Assembly (NCBI RefSeq): GCF_017183135.1
Contig: NZ_JADDXW010000008.1
Location: 123,066-187,065 of the forward strand
DNA from: Aurantimonas marina
Lineage (GTDB): Bacteria > Pseudomonadota > Alphaproteobacteria > Rhizobiales > Rhizobiaceae
Direction of reading: 5' to 3'
DNA: 64,000 nucleotides
The notes under the pieces were generated by a model. The model had not been told where the DNA came from and did no database searches. It saw only the letters and a program-made list of their open reading frames with translations. Numbering within the stretch: position 1 is the first letter of the stretch; every line of letters starts with the position of its first letter. Shown here in pieces: positions 28,460 to 37,007 of the stretch. The translations under genes and the position numbers were made by a program.

Positions 28460-29185
28460 ATGACCTCCGACATCAACAAGCCGTCGCTGCCCGGCAGGGC
28501 GGAAGACGACAAAAGACGCGCGGCGAACGCGATCGATCGTGAAACGCAATCCGCCCAGAATGAGGCGACGAAGACCGGCCAGCGTATCCGCGACGAAGCG
28601 TCCGGCCTCGCCGAAAAGGCCAGGGAGCGGGCCGGCGAGGGCGCGGATCAGGGCAAGGAAGCTGTTGCCGGAAGTATGGAAGATTTTGCCGCCGCCGTGC
28701 GCAAGGCCTCCGACGAGCTCGGGGACCGCGATCAGTCGATGGCCGCGAATGTCGTTCGTGAGGTCGCCTCCGGTCTGGAGGACGCGTCACGCTCCCTGCA
28801 TGGGCGCAGCGTTCAGGATTTGACCCGCTCGGTCGCCGGTTTCGCCCGTCGTCAGCCGACGGCTTTTCTGGTTGGCGCTGCCTTGGCCGGTGTCGCATTG
28901 GGACGATTTGCCCGGGCGTCCAGCGAACACGAGCATGAAGACGATCGCGACTCCTACGACAGGACCGCGGTCGGGCGGCCAGCGCCCACTGCGGTGCGGC
29001 CGACTAGCACGGCGGGCGTGCCTCCGTCACCGTCCACCCCCGCATCGTCCGTCGGTGCCTCGGGCGTGACGGCACCGTCTTCGGCCGGCGTTTCTTCCAG
29101 CACCGCGCCGCTCGGCGGCACGCAGGCCCGGACGCCGTCCGGCACCACATCCACCAACACCAGCGGAGGCAACTATGGCCGTTGA
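28460..29185 (+). CDS. DUF883-like / nutrient-deprivation-induced membrane-associated protein
   Basis: 241 residues. The N-terminal two-thirds (about 10-130) is amphipathic coiled-coil helix rich in Lys, Glu and Ala, ending in an ElaB/YqjD-like segment, RRQPTAFLVGAALAGVALGRFARAS (a glycine-rich membrane helix, about 134-156). The tail (about 160-241) is low-complexity Ser/Thr/Pro. ElaB/YqjD proteins are tail-anchored inner-membrane proteins that bind ribosomes in stationary phase. The end overlaps the start of the next gene by 11 nt, as in a yqjD-yqjE-type operon. Confidence 0.8.
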   Translation: MTSDINKPSLPGRAEDDKRRAANAIDRETQSAQNEATKTGQRIRDEASGLAEKARERAGEGADQGKEAVAGSMEDFAAAVRKASDELGDRDQSMAANVVREVASGLEDASRSLHGRSVQDLTRSVAGFARRQPTAFLVGAALAGVALGRFARASSEHEHEDDRDSYDRTAVGRPAPTAVRPTSTAGVPPSPSTPASSVGASGVTAPSSAGVSSSTAPLGGTQARTPSGTTSTNTSGGNYGR

Positions 29186-29570
29186 ACCCAGAGATAGCCG
29201 GTCGGTGCCCGAGCTGTTGTCCGATTTGCTGCGGGAAACGACCGAGCTGTTCAAGACCGAGGGCGAACTCATTCGCTCCGAGATATCCGACAAGATCACC
29301 CAGCTGGAAGTCGGCGGTGGCTCGATCGCGGCGGGGGCGATCTGCCTGCTCGTGGCGCTCTTTGTCCTCGCCCAAGCCCTTATCGTCGCGCTCGGATCAT
29401 TCATGGGCGATGCCTGGGCGGCGCTGCTCGTTGGCGTGGTCATCGCCGGCATCGGAGTCGCGCTGCTGTTCAAAGGCCGGAGCGACCTCAGCCCCAGCAA
29501 TCTTTCGCCCGACCGCACAGCCCGTCAGCTGCGCAAGGACGGCCAGCTCGTGAAGGAGCAGACCCGATGA
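29175..29570 (+). CDS. Phage-holin-superfamily III (YqjE/DUF1469-like) membrane protein
   Basis: 131 residues. Amphipathic N-terminus (about 1-45) followed by two hydrophobic hairpins (AGAICLLVALFVLAQALIVAL and AALLVGVVIAGIGVALLF, about residues 55-115), the arrangement of the actinobacterial holin-X / YqjE family. Despite the family name these are chromosomal envelope proteins, not phage lysis proteins. It overlaps both neighbours (11 nt upstream, 4 nt downstream), so the three genes are translated together. Confidence 0.88.
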   Translation: MAVEPRDSRSVPELLSDLLRETTELFKTEGELIRSEISDKITQLEVGGGSIAAGAICLLVALFVLAQALIVALGSFMGDAWAALLVGVVIAGIGVALLFKGRSDLSPSNLSPDRTARQLRKDGQLVKEQTR

Positions 29571-30640
29571 GCAACGATACCGATCGACTGGAACATGAAG
29601 CCGAAAGCCATCGCTCGCGGGTGGACTCGACCCTTGATGAATTGCGCGACCGGTTTTCGGTCGGACAGATCGTCGACGAGGTGTCGAGCTACCTTAAGGA
29701 AGGGCAGGGGTCCGACATGGCCCGGAACCTGGGGCGTCAGGTGCGTGACAATCCGCTCGCGCTCGGCCTGATCGGCGCCGGCATCGCCTGGCTGTTTACC
29801 GGTGACAGCGCACGCGCCGAGGGCCGTCACTTGAAAGGCCGCTACGATCAATGGCGCGATGACCGGGAATATGATGAGCGCTTCGACGGGGTTTTTCCGG
29901 TCGGCTCGGAGCCGGTCGGCGACTATCGTTCGGGCGCATCGGATTCGTCGGCGCTGGGGACGTCATCGGGCTCACCCCGGCCAAGTCCTTATCCGGTGAC
30001 CGGGGGCGCGTCCCGCCCGCCCGTCGGAGGCGCCGACTCCAGCACCTCCAGCGGTCCCGGTATGACGGGCAAGGCCAAAGCAGCTGCATCCAGCGCCGGG
30101 GCGAGCGTCTCCGATGCCGCCACCCGCGCGGGTTCGTCCATCTCAGGTGCCGCCGGATCGGCGCGCGATACGGCTGCGCGTCTCGGCCACGATGCTTCGG
30201 ATGCCGCCTGGCGGGCCGAGGAAGCCGCGGCGCGTGCCGCTCGCGGGGCAGGGCGTGGCGTCTACCGCGCCGGGCGTAGCGCGCGGCGCACCTTCCTCGA
30301 CACGCTCTACGAGGAGCCGCTGATCATGGGCGGCGTCGCGCTCGCCTTGGGGGCGGCCGTGGGAGCCGCGCTCCCCTCGACGCGCCGTGAGGATGAGCTG
30401 ATGGGCTCTGCCCGCGACAAAATGCGTGACGAGGCCTATGCCTATGGCCAGGATGCGGTCGAGCGGGCCGGGCATGTCGCGGAGAAGGCCTATGAGGCGG
30501 CCAGCGAGGAAGCCGACAAGAAGGGCTTGATGCCGAAAGGCGGCGCTGGCGGTGAAACCTTGGCGGAGAAGGCCTCGGATGTCGCCAGTGCCGCGGCCGG
30601 CGCGGCCAAGAGCGAGGCAAAGAAGGAAGGCCTGTCCTGA
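29567..30640 (+). CDS. DUF3618 domain membrane-associated protein
   Basis: 357 residues. The N-terminal DUF3618 unit has the E(A)ESHRSRVDSTLDELRDRF helix and a conserved short hydrophobic NPLALGLIGAGIAWLFTG (about 65-82). A disordered Ser/Gly/Pro middle (about 110-170) and an Ala-rich helical stretch follow, then a second membrane helix (GGVALALGAAVGAALPSTRREDEL, about 250-275) and an Ala/Glu coiled coil. Last gene of the stress-type envelope operon; function unknown. A GC-rich hairpin follows 40 nt after the stop. Confidence 0.85.
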   Translation: MSNDTDRLEHEAESHRSRVDSTLDELRDRFSVGQIVDEVSSYLKEGQGSDMARNLGRQVRDNPLALGLIGAGIAWLFTGDSARAEGRHLKGRYDQWRDDREYDERFDGVFPVGSEPVGDYRSGASDSSALGTSSGSPRPSPYPVTGGASRPPVGGADSSTSSGPGMTGKAKAAASSAGASVSDAATRAGSSISGAAGSARDTAARLGHDASDAAWRAEEAAARAARGAGRGVYRAGRSARRTFLDTLYEEPLIMGGVALALGAAVGAALPSTRREDELMGSARDKMRDEAYAYGQDAVERAGHVAEKAYEAASEEADKKGLMPKGGAGGETLAEKASDVASAAAGAAKSEAKKEGLS

Positions 30641-30680
30641 CCGCTGTCTCAGGCGGCCTAGACGGCCGCTGATGTCTATG

Positions 30681-30706
30681 CCGGCCACGTCTTGCGGCGT
30701 GGCCGG
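30681..30706 (+). terminator. Hairpin at the end of the envelope-stress operon
   Basis: CCGGCCACG / CGTGGCCGG, a 9-bp perfect stem with an 8-nt loop, 41 nt after the last stop codon. There is no T run after it, so it could be a Rho-dependent terminator aid or an mRNA-stabilising hairpin. Confidence 0.5.
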
Positions 30707-30810
30707 TCGCGCATTGGGCATAGGTTCGCCGGCCCATGGCGGCTGTTGGCGCTTTGTCTCCCAAGCTATAGAATCGGGAGCTAGTCCGACTGGAACACGC
30801 TGGATCCGCC

Positions 30811-32247
30811 ATGCCACAGGATGCCGAAGCCACAGCCGATGGGGCCGTTCCCGACCGTGCCTTGAGCGCGGTTTTCCAACGTCAGCGTCAGGCGTCCCGG
30901 CGGGAAGCGACACCGGATCTGGAGGCGCGGCGCGACGCGTTGGATCGTCTGCGCGGCATGGTGACGGACAACCGGTCCGCCATCGCGGAAGCGATTTCGC
31001 AGGATTTCGGCAATCGGTCGCGCGATGAAACCGACCTGCTCGAGGTCGTTCCCACGCTGGGTGCCATTCGCTATGCCCGACGCAAGCTCGGGGGCTGGAT
31101 GAAGCCGCAGCGCCGGCATGTCGATCTGGCGTTTCAACCGGCTCGCGCTTGGGTGCAGCATGAGCCGCTCGGTGTCGTAGGTATCATCGCGCCGTGGAAC
31201 TATCCGCTGCTGCTTGCCTTGTCGCCGCTCGTCGAGGCGCTGGCGGCGGGCAATCGCGTCATGGTGAAGCCGTCGGAGCTTGCGCCGCGCTTCGCCGACC
31301 TGCTGCAGCGCCTTGTCGCCGAACGTTTCGACCCCGAGCAAGTCGCCGTGGTGACCGGCGGTGTCGAGGCGGCGCAGCGCTTTTCCAGCCTGCCATTCGA
31401 TCACCTCCTGTTCACCGGCTCCACTGCCGTCGGACGCAAGGTCATGCAGGCGGCGGCGGAAAACCTGACGCCGGTGACGCTCGAACTCGGCGGCAAGTCG
31501 CCCGCGATCGTTTGCCCAGACTATCCGCTCGAAAAGGCCGCGAGCAGTATCGCCTTCGGCAAGTTCCTCAATGCCGGACAAACCTGCATCGCCCCCGACT
31601 ACGCGCTCGTCCCGGCCGACAAGATTGCTGCCTTTGCCGAGGCCGTCATGGCGTCGGCGCACCGCGCTTATCCGGCGATCGCGGGCAATGACGACTATTC
31701 CGCGATCATCGGCGACCGGCATTACCAACGGCTTCGCGATGCCGTTGAGACAGTCCGCTCCGAGGGCGCCACCGTGCTGTCGCACGAGGACAGCGGCGCA
31801 GATTCCGGCCGCAAGATGGGTCCCACCGTCGTCTTCGGGGCGGCGCCGGAGAGCCTGCTGATGACGGAGGAAATCTTCGGCCCTGTCTTGCCGATCCTCG
31901 GCTACGACAGCCTGGACGACGCCATCCGCCACGTCGCGGCACGGGACCGCCCATTGGCGCTCTATTGTTTCAGCGACGACAAGGCCGACCAGGCCAAGGT
32001 GCTCGACGGAACCATGTCGGGCGGGGTGACCCTCAACGGCACGTTGCTGCATGTCGCCCAGGAAAGCCTGCCCTTCGGGGGTGTCGGGATGAGCGGGATG
32101 GGCGCCTATCACGGCTTTGACGGATTTCGCCGCCTGAGCCACGCCCGCTCGGTCTATAAGGTCGGCGCGTTCAATGTCTTTGAGCGCCTTGGCCCACCTT
32201 GGGGAAAACGTGCCAGGATGGCTTCGTGGCTGTTGAGCCGGCGCTGA
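30811..32247 (+). CDS. Aldehyde dehydrogenase, coniferyl-aldehyde-dehydrogenase-like
   Basis: 478 residues. NAD(P)+-dependent aldehyde dehydrogenase: APWNYPLLL (residues 127-135), catalytic Glu225 in TLELGGKSP and catalytic Cys259 in NAGQTCIAPDY. The sequence matches the short class-3-like branch containing CalB (coniferyl aldehyde dehydrogenase) and fatty-aldehyde dehydrogenases, with the C-terminal LPFGGVGMSGMGAYHG. A substrate cannot be fixed from sequence; aromatic or medium-chain aldehydes are likely. Its own promoter should lie in the 170-nt gap upstream. Confidence 0.9.
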   Translation: MPQDAEATADGAVPDRALSAVFQRQRQASRREATPDLEARRDALDRLRGMVTDNRSAIAEAISQDFGNRSRDETDLLEVVPTLGAIRYARRKLGGWMKPQRRHVDLAFQPARAWVQHEPLGVVGIIAPWNYPLLLALSPLVEALAAGNRVMVKPSELAPRFADLLQRLVAERFDPEQVAVVTGGVEAAQRFSSLPFDHLLFTGSTAVGRKVMQAAAENLTPVTLELGGKSPAIVCPDYPLEKAASSIAFGKFLNAGQTCIAPDYALVPADKIAAFAEAVMASAHRAYPAIAGNDDYSAIIGDRHYQRLRDAVETVRSEGATVLSHEDSGADSGRKMGPTVVFGAAPESLLMTEEIFGPVLPILGYDSLDDAIRHVAARDRPLALYCFSDDKADQAKVLDGTMSGGVTLNGTLLHVAQESLPFGGVGMSGMGAYHGFDGFRRLSHARSVYKVGAFNVFERLGPPWGKRARMASWLLSRR

Positions 32248-32377
32248 CGTTCCAACATTCTGATTCGCGCGATGGCACTCGGGTTTCTGTAGGGTAAGGA
32301 CCCGCGTCTGCTCGCGTCGAGATTTTCAATCTGTCGCAGCTTTGATCAGGTCTCACCGCAAATCCCGGATTCGCCCC

Positions 32378-33424
32378 ATGCGCCTGTTCTTCACTCCCGA
32401 TCAGCTTGGCCATAGGCCGACCCAGTACGGCGTTCACGGGCGGCTGGTGCGCCCGCTCGAGAACCCTGAACGCGGTGAGACGCTGATCGCGTCGTTGCGC
32501 ACGCTCGGTATGGAGGCGAAGGCGCCGGGTGATTGCGGTCTCGATCCGGTGCTTGCCGTTCATGCGGATCACTATGTGAGATTCTTAGAAGGCGCCTTCG
32601 AGCGATTTCAGGCGCTGCCGAATGCCGGACCGGAAGTTCTGCCCAACGTGCATCCTTATTTCTCGGGCGCCACCCGGCTGGGAGCCCGGCCGGCGCCCAA
32701 GACGACCGGCATCCTCGGACAGACCGGCTGGTATATCGGCGATCTGTCCTGCGCGATGACGGCGCGAAGCTTTGACGCGGCGCTGGCCTCGGCGACGAGC
32801 GCGGTCGGCGCCGCCCGGGCGGTCGTCGAGGGGGCGTCCGCCGCCTATGCGCTGTGCCGCCCGCCCGGCCACCACGCCTATCCGGACCGGGCGAACGGCT
32901 TCTGCTTCTTCAACAACGCGGCGATCGCCGCGCAGGAATTGCGGCAACGCTACGCCAAAGTCGCGATCCTCGACTTCGACACCCATCACGGCGACGGCAC
33001 CCAGGCGATCTTCTACGCCCGCGACGATGTCTTCGTCGGCTCCGTCCACACCGACCCGTCGGCCTATTATCCGCATTTCTTCGGCTACGCGGACGAACGC
33101 GGTGAGGGCCCGGGCGAGGGCTTCAACCTGAACCTGCCGCTGCCGTTCGGCGCTAACGACGCCGCCTTTATCGGGGCGGTCGAGCGCATGGCCGAGGCGG
33201 CGGACCGGTTCGGGGCTGAGGCCCTGGTGATCTCCGCCGGTTGGGATGCCCATCGCGACGATCCGCTGTCGAAGCTGGATGTCTCGAGCGACGCCTACCC
33301 GGCGATCGGCTCCATCCTCGGTCGCCTGAAACTGCCCTCGGTGATCGTCCAGGAGGGGGGCTATTCGCTCGCGGCCGTGGCCGAGGCGGCGCCGGCCTTC
33401 GTGGCGGCGTTTGCAGCGGCGTGA
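32378..33424 (+). CDS. Histone-deacetylase-family (acetylpolyamine amidohydrolase-like) zinc hydrolase
   Basis: 348 residues from the ATG at 32378. Arginase/deacetylase fold with the class II HDAC signature set: RPPGHHAYPDRANGFCFFNN (double-His charge relay), VAILDFDTHHGDGTQ (zinc Asp and His), and a later SAGWDAHRDDPLS with the second zinc Asp. Bacterial members deacetylate acetylpolyamines or other small amides rather than histones. It starts 130 nt after the aldehyde dehydrogenase gene; a role in polyamine catabolism together with that gene is possible but speculative. Confidence 0.9.
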   Translation: MRLFFTPDQLGHRPTQYGVHGRLVRPLENPERGETLIASLRTLGMEAKAPGDCGLDPVLAVHADHYVRFLEGAFERFQALPNAGPEVLPNVHPYFSGATRLGARPAPKTTGILGQTGWYIGDLSCAMTARSFDAALASATSAVGAARAVVEGASAAYALCRPPGHHAYPDRANGFCFFNNAAIAAQELRQRYAKVAILDFDTHHGDGTQAIFYARDDVFVGSVHTDPSAYYPHFFGYADERGEGPGEGFNLNLPLPFGANDAAFIGAVERMAEAADRFGAEALVISAGWDAHRDDPLSKLDVSSDAYPAIGSILGRLKLPSVIVQEGGYSLAAVAEAAPAFVAAFAAA

Positions 33425-33645
33425 CCGATCGCGACAGGCGGTAGGCGGACCCGCGGCGCAGGCATCGATGAAGCCCTGCCGCTGCGCTATGGTCTTGCGT
33501 AGTTGTTTACCGTCTTTCCAGGTTCTCCTTGGCAACTGGCCGCGCAGCCCCAAGAATTCACCGCCTTGAAACCGCGGCCGCGCATAACGGGCCCGAGAAC
33601 GTTGCGCGATCTTGTTCCGCGTGGCGCGGCAGGAGGGCTGGACCG

Positions 33646-35079
33646 TTGGACGCCAGAGCACCGCAGACGGACAACACGATCTTCGTCGATCTCGATGGAA
33701 CGCTGATCCGCAGCGATCTGCTTTGGGAAACCCTGTTTCTGACGCTGCGCCAGAGGCCGCATACCCTCCACCGCCTGCCGCGCTGGTTGGCCGCAGGCAA
33801 GGCGCGTCTGAAGGCCGAACTTGCCGCCGTGGAGTTCGATGCGGCACTGCTTCCCTATCGTGAAGATGTCGTCGCGCAGCTTCGCCAGGCGCGGGCGGAT
33901 GGCCGGCGTATCGTCTTGGCGACCGGCGCGAATGAAAAGCTCGCCCATGCGGTCGCCACCCATCTGGGGGTGTTCGATGCGGTCATGGCCTCCGACGATA
34001 CGGTCAATCTGACGGCGGAACGCAAGCTCGACCGTATTATCAGCGACTGCGGCGAGGGCCGCTTCGACTATCTCGGCAATTCCCACGAGGATATCTGCCT
34101 GCTCGACAAGGCGGATGAGGCCACGGTGGTCGTGCCCGATCGGGCCGCCGATCGCTGGCAGAAGCGCAGCGGCGCGCGTCGCATCGACGAAGACGGCGGC
34201 TGGCTGAGGCCAGCCATCAAGGCGCTACGTCCGCATCAGTGGATGAAGAACCTTTTGATCTTCGTGCCGATGGTCCTGTCGCAGGAATTGTTCAATCTGC
34301 AGATGCTGGCCGGGGCCATGCTGGCCTTCGTCAGCTTCTCGCTCGCGGCGTCGGCCGTCTACATCGGTAACGACCTCGTGGATCTCGCCGCCGACCGCAA
34401 GCACAAGTCCAAGCGGCACCGGCCATTCGCCAGCGGGGCGCTGGCGATCCCCACCGGACTGAAGCTTGCGGCAGGGCTGTTGGCCACCTCGCTGGCGATC
34501 GCCTGGATTTTACCAGAGCACCTTCTCGCGGTCCTTGGCCTCTATCTGGTGACGACGACCGCCTATTCGCTGTTCATCAAGCGCATGTTGCTGATCGATG
34601 TTCTGGTGCTGGCGGGCCTTTACACCATGCGCATCATTGCCGGGTCGGAAGCCTCGGGCGTCGAGACATCGTTCTGGCTCCTGGCCTTTTCCCTGTTCTT
34701 CTTCCTGTCGCTCGCTCTGGTGAAGCGCTTCACCGAACTTCAGGATTTCGGCACCGGTGCGCACCGTTCCAAGACCGGCCGCGGCTATGTCGATGCCGAT
34801 CTGGAAACGCTGGCTCAGGCCGGACTCGCTTCCGGATTTGCCGCCGTTCTGGTTCTGGCGCTCTATGTGGACAGCGCGGAAGTCCGTCAGCAATTCACCG
34901 AACCCTATCTGGCCTGGGCGCTCTGTCCGTTGGTTCTTTACATCATCGTACGGATATGGATCCTCGCCCGCCGCGACGAGATGCATGAGGACCCGGTCGT
35001 CTTCATTCTGCGGGATTGGCGCAGCCAGTTGATGATCGGGCTCGGCGCGGTCATGTTCCTGGCCGCCGCCTATGTCTGA
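33646..35079 (+). CDS. HAD phosphatase-UbiA fusion, decaprenyl-phosphate phosphoribosyltransferase-like
   Basis: 477 residues from a TTG start with GGAGG 8 nt upstream; the frame upstream is open but has no homology. The N-terminal HAD domain (about 12-180) has FVDLDGTL (Asp15, Asp17) and a later SNSHED-type GNSHED segment. The C-terminal UbiA prenyltransferase (about 190-475, eight or nine membrane helices) has the N242-D243...D246...D250-R...K...R-P pattern (GNDLVDLAADRKHKSKRHRP), which is the pattern of mycobacterial DPPR synthase rather than of UbiA/Cox10 quinone enzymes. Expected role: transfer phosphoribose from PRPP to polyprenyl phosphate, then remove the 5-phosphate with the fused HAD unit. 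Overlaps the DprE1-like gene by 8 nt. Confidence 0.88.
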   Translation: MDARAPQTDNTIFVDLDGTLIRSDLLWETLFLTLRQRPHTLHRLPRWLAAGKARLKAELAAVEFDAALLPYREDVVAQLRQARADGRRIVLATGANEKLAHAVATHLGVFDAVMASDDTVNLTAERKLDRIISDCGEGRFDYLGNSHEDICLLDKADEATVVVPDRAADRWQKRSGARRIDEDGGWLRPAIKALRPHQWMKNLLIFVPMVLSQELFNLQMLAGAMLAFVSFSLAASAVYIGNDLVDLAADRKHKSKRHRPFASGALAIPTGLKLAAGLLATSLAIAWILPEHLLAVLGLYLVTTTAYSLFIKRMLLIDVLVLAGLYTMRIIAGSEASGVETSFWLLAFSLFFFLSLALVKRFTELQDFGTGAHRSKTGRGYVDADLETLAQAGLASGFAAVLVLALYVDSAEVRQQFTEPYLAWALCPLVLYIIVRIWILARRDEMHEDPVVFILRDWRSQLMIGLGAVMFLAAAYV

Positions 35080-36388
35080 TGTCGCTTACGAAAGCTGGGG
35101 CAGGTTGCGATCGGCCAAACGTCCTGCCGTCGAGGCCGTTCGATTGCCGGGTGTGCCGGCCCGCGGCGATGGCGGGGGCTTTCTGCCATTCGGCAACGGA
35201 CGCTCCTATGGTGACAGCTGTCATAACGATCGCGGGACGCTGATCGACAGCCGCCCGACGAGCCGTATCCGTTCCTTCGACCCGATCGCCGGCCTGCTGA
35301 CGGCCGATGCCGGGGTGCTGCTGTGCGACATCACCCGGCATGTGGCGCCGCAAGGCTGGTTCCTGCCGGTGACGCCGGGAACGCAGTTCGTCACTCTCGG
35401 CGGCGCCATCGCCAATGACATCCACGGCAAGAACCATCATCGCCGGGGCACATTCGGCCAATGGGTGGAGGGCTTCGATCTCGATCGCTCGGACGACGGC
35501 CGCATCGTGTGCAGCAAGACCAGCAACCTGCGTCTGTTCGCCGCGACCGTCTCTGGCATGGGGCTAACCGGCCTGATCCGGCGGGCGACGATCCGGCTGC
35601 TCAAGGTTCCCTCGCTTTCGATCGTCCAGACGACGACGCGCTTCGACCGGCTCGACGACTATTTCGAGATCGCAGAGGAGGCGGATAAACGGCACGAATA
35701 CGCCGTCGCCTGGATCGATTCGCTCGCCGGCGGCGCCTCGCTTGGCCGGGGCCATTTGATCGCCGGCGACCACGCGGCGGAGGGCGATATGAGCGGGGTC
35801 GCTCGCGGACCGTTGGCGGGCATCCCGTTCACGCCGCCGTTCAGTCCGCTTCGGGGGCTGGCGCTGCGAACCTTCAACGAAGCCTATTTCCGCAAGGCCG
35901 GGAAGGGGACGACCGAGCAGATCGTGCCGTTCGACCAGTTCTTCTATCCGCTTGATCGGATCGGCGGGTGGAACCGTCTTTACGGTCCGGCGGGGCTGCA
36001 TCAGCACCAGAGCGTCGTGCCGCCGGATAACGGCCGGGATGCCGTCCGTGCGTTGATCGAATGCGCCGGCCGCCACGATCATGGCTCGTTCCTTACGGTG
36101 CTCAAGCGCTTTGGCGAGCAGGTCAGTCCTGGTCTGACGAGCTTTCCCCGCGCGGGTTACACGCTGACTCTCGACTTTCCCCATCGCGGCGAGAGAACGC
36201 TGCGCCTGTTGGCGGAGCTCGACCGGATCACCGTCGATGCCGGCGGCGCCGTCAATCCCTACAAGGACGCGCGCATGTCGCCGGAAACCTTCGCGGCGGG
36301 CTTTCCCCGCTGGCGCGAACTCGAAGCGCTCCGCGATCCGGCGATGGTTTCGGACTTCTGGAGGCGGTCTGCCCTAAGGGACGGCTGA
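35072..36388 (+). CDS. DprE1-like FAD-dependent polyprenylphosphoryl-ribose 2'-oxidase
   Basis: 438 residues. VAO-type FAD domain with FGNGRSYGDSCHND and the region TPGTQFVTLGGAIANDIHGK..HHRRGTFGQ, which is nearly the DprE1 consensus. C-terminal substrate domain: GYTLTLDFP at about 363-371 and VNPYKDARM with Lys398, the equivalent of the mycobacterial catalytic lysine (Lys418). The position equivalent to mycobacterial Cys387 is Thr366 here. Expected reaction: oxidation of the ribose C2' hydroxyl of a polyprenylphosphoryl ribose to the keto intermediate. Translationally coupled to the HAD-UbiA gene. Confidence 0.88.
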   Translation: MSDVAYESWGRLRSAKRPAVEAVRLPGVPARGDGGGFLPFGNGRSYGDSCHNDRGTLIDSRPTSRIRSFDPIAGLLTADAGVLLCDITRHVAPQGWFLPVTPGTQFVTLGGAIANDIHGKNHHRRGTFGQWVEGFDLDRSDDGRIVCSKTSNLRLFAATVSGMGLTGLIRRATIRLLKVPSLSIVQTTTRFDRLDDYFEIAEEADKRHEYAVAWIDSLAGGASLGRGHLIAGDHAAEGDMSGVARGPLAGIPFTPPFSPLRGLALRTFNEAYFRKAGKGTTEQIVPFDQFFYPLDRIGGWNRLYGPAGLHQHQSVVPPDNGRDAVRALIECAGRHDHGSFLTVLKRFGEQVSPGLTSFPRAGYTLTLDFPHRGERTLRLLAELDRITVDAGGAVNPYKDARMSPETFAAGFPRWRELEALRDPAMVSDFWRRSALRDG

Positions 36389-36569
36389 CCGCTCAACCAA
36401 AATATAAAATTATAAATACAGTATCAATCGAAAATTTACCGTAAAATTCGCGAATTCCCGCAAAATACGCGCGAATTCTGCCGGTTTAACCCATATCTCA
36501 CAGATTTATACTACCTATCCATATAGCGGCGGCGTTGAAGACGTGGCTCATTCCGATAAGGCGGCATCG
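36389..36569. promoter_or_regulatory. AT-rich promoter island with palindrome
   Basis: About 180 nt visibly richer in A/T than anything nearby in this GC-rich genome. It contains a perfect 12-bp palindrome AATTCGCGAATT (36445-36456), a near-direct repeat of AAAAT..CGCGAATTC some 20 nt later, and a TATACT (36507-36512) preceded at 16 nt by TTTAAC, a plausible -10/-35 pair facing the SMR gene. The palindrome would suit a dimeric regulator. Confidence 0.5.
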
Positions 36570-37007
36570 ATGGCGAAGTTTCTTCCCTTTATCCTGTTTA
36601 CGGTGTTCACCAATGCCGCGGCGCAGGTGATGCTGAAATACGGCATGATCCAGCTCGGCCCCCTGTCGTTCGCCGGCGTCAATCCGATTGTCAAGATCCT
36701 GCAGATCGTCTTCAGTCCCTGGGTCTTCCTCGGCCTCTTGACCTTCGTCATATCGATGGCCTCGCATCTCTTCGTCCTGTCGAAGGTCGAGCTGTCCTAC
36801 GCCTATCCATTCCTGTCGCTCGCTTATGTCGCAGTCGCGGTCTTCGCCTATTTCATCTTCCGCGAGGATCTCAACGCCATGCGCGTTGGCGGCATCGCCT
36901 TGATCTGCCTCGGCACGGTGTTCATCGCCCAGGGCGGTTCCAAGATCCATGGCGAGGACGATGTCGCCGCACTGTCCACAGACTCCGCACAAGAGGTTTC
37001 CCGATGA
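36570..37007 (+). CDS. SMR/EamA-type small membrane transporter (ArnE-like flippase subunit)
   Basis: 145 residues from the ATG at 36570, with AAGG 8 nt upstream; a GTG at 36543 is the alternative. Four membrane helices (about 3-22, 43-66, 72-95 and 98-118). The AAAQVMLKYG start of helix 1 and the LSYAYPFLSLAYV of helix 3 match EmrE/ArnE-like drug/metabolite transporters. ArnE/ArnF pairs flip undecaprenyl-phosphate aminoarabinose; a lipid-linked pentose flippase would fit the neighbourhood. Overlaps the next gene by ATGA, so it heads an operon. Confidence 0.88.
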   Translation: MAKFLPFILFTVFTNAAAQVMLKYGMIQLGPLSFAGVNPIVKILQIVFSPWVFLGLLTFVISMASHLFVLSKVELSYAYPFLSLAYVAVAVFAYFIFREDLNAMRVGGIALICLGTVFIAQGGSKIHGEDDVAALSTDSAQEVSR

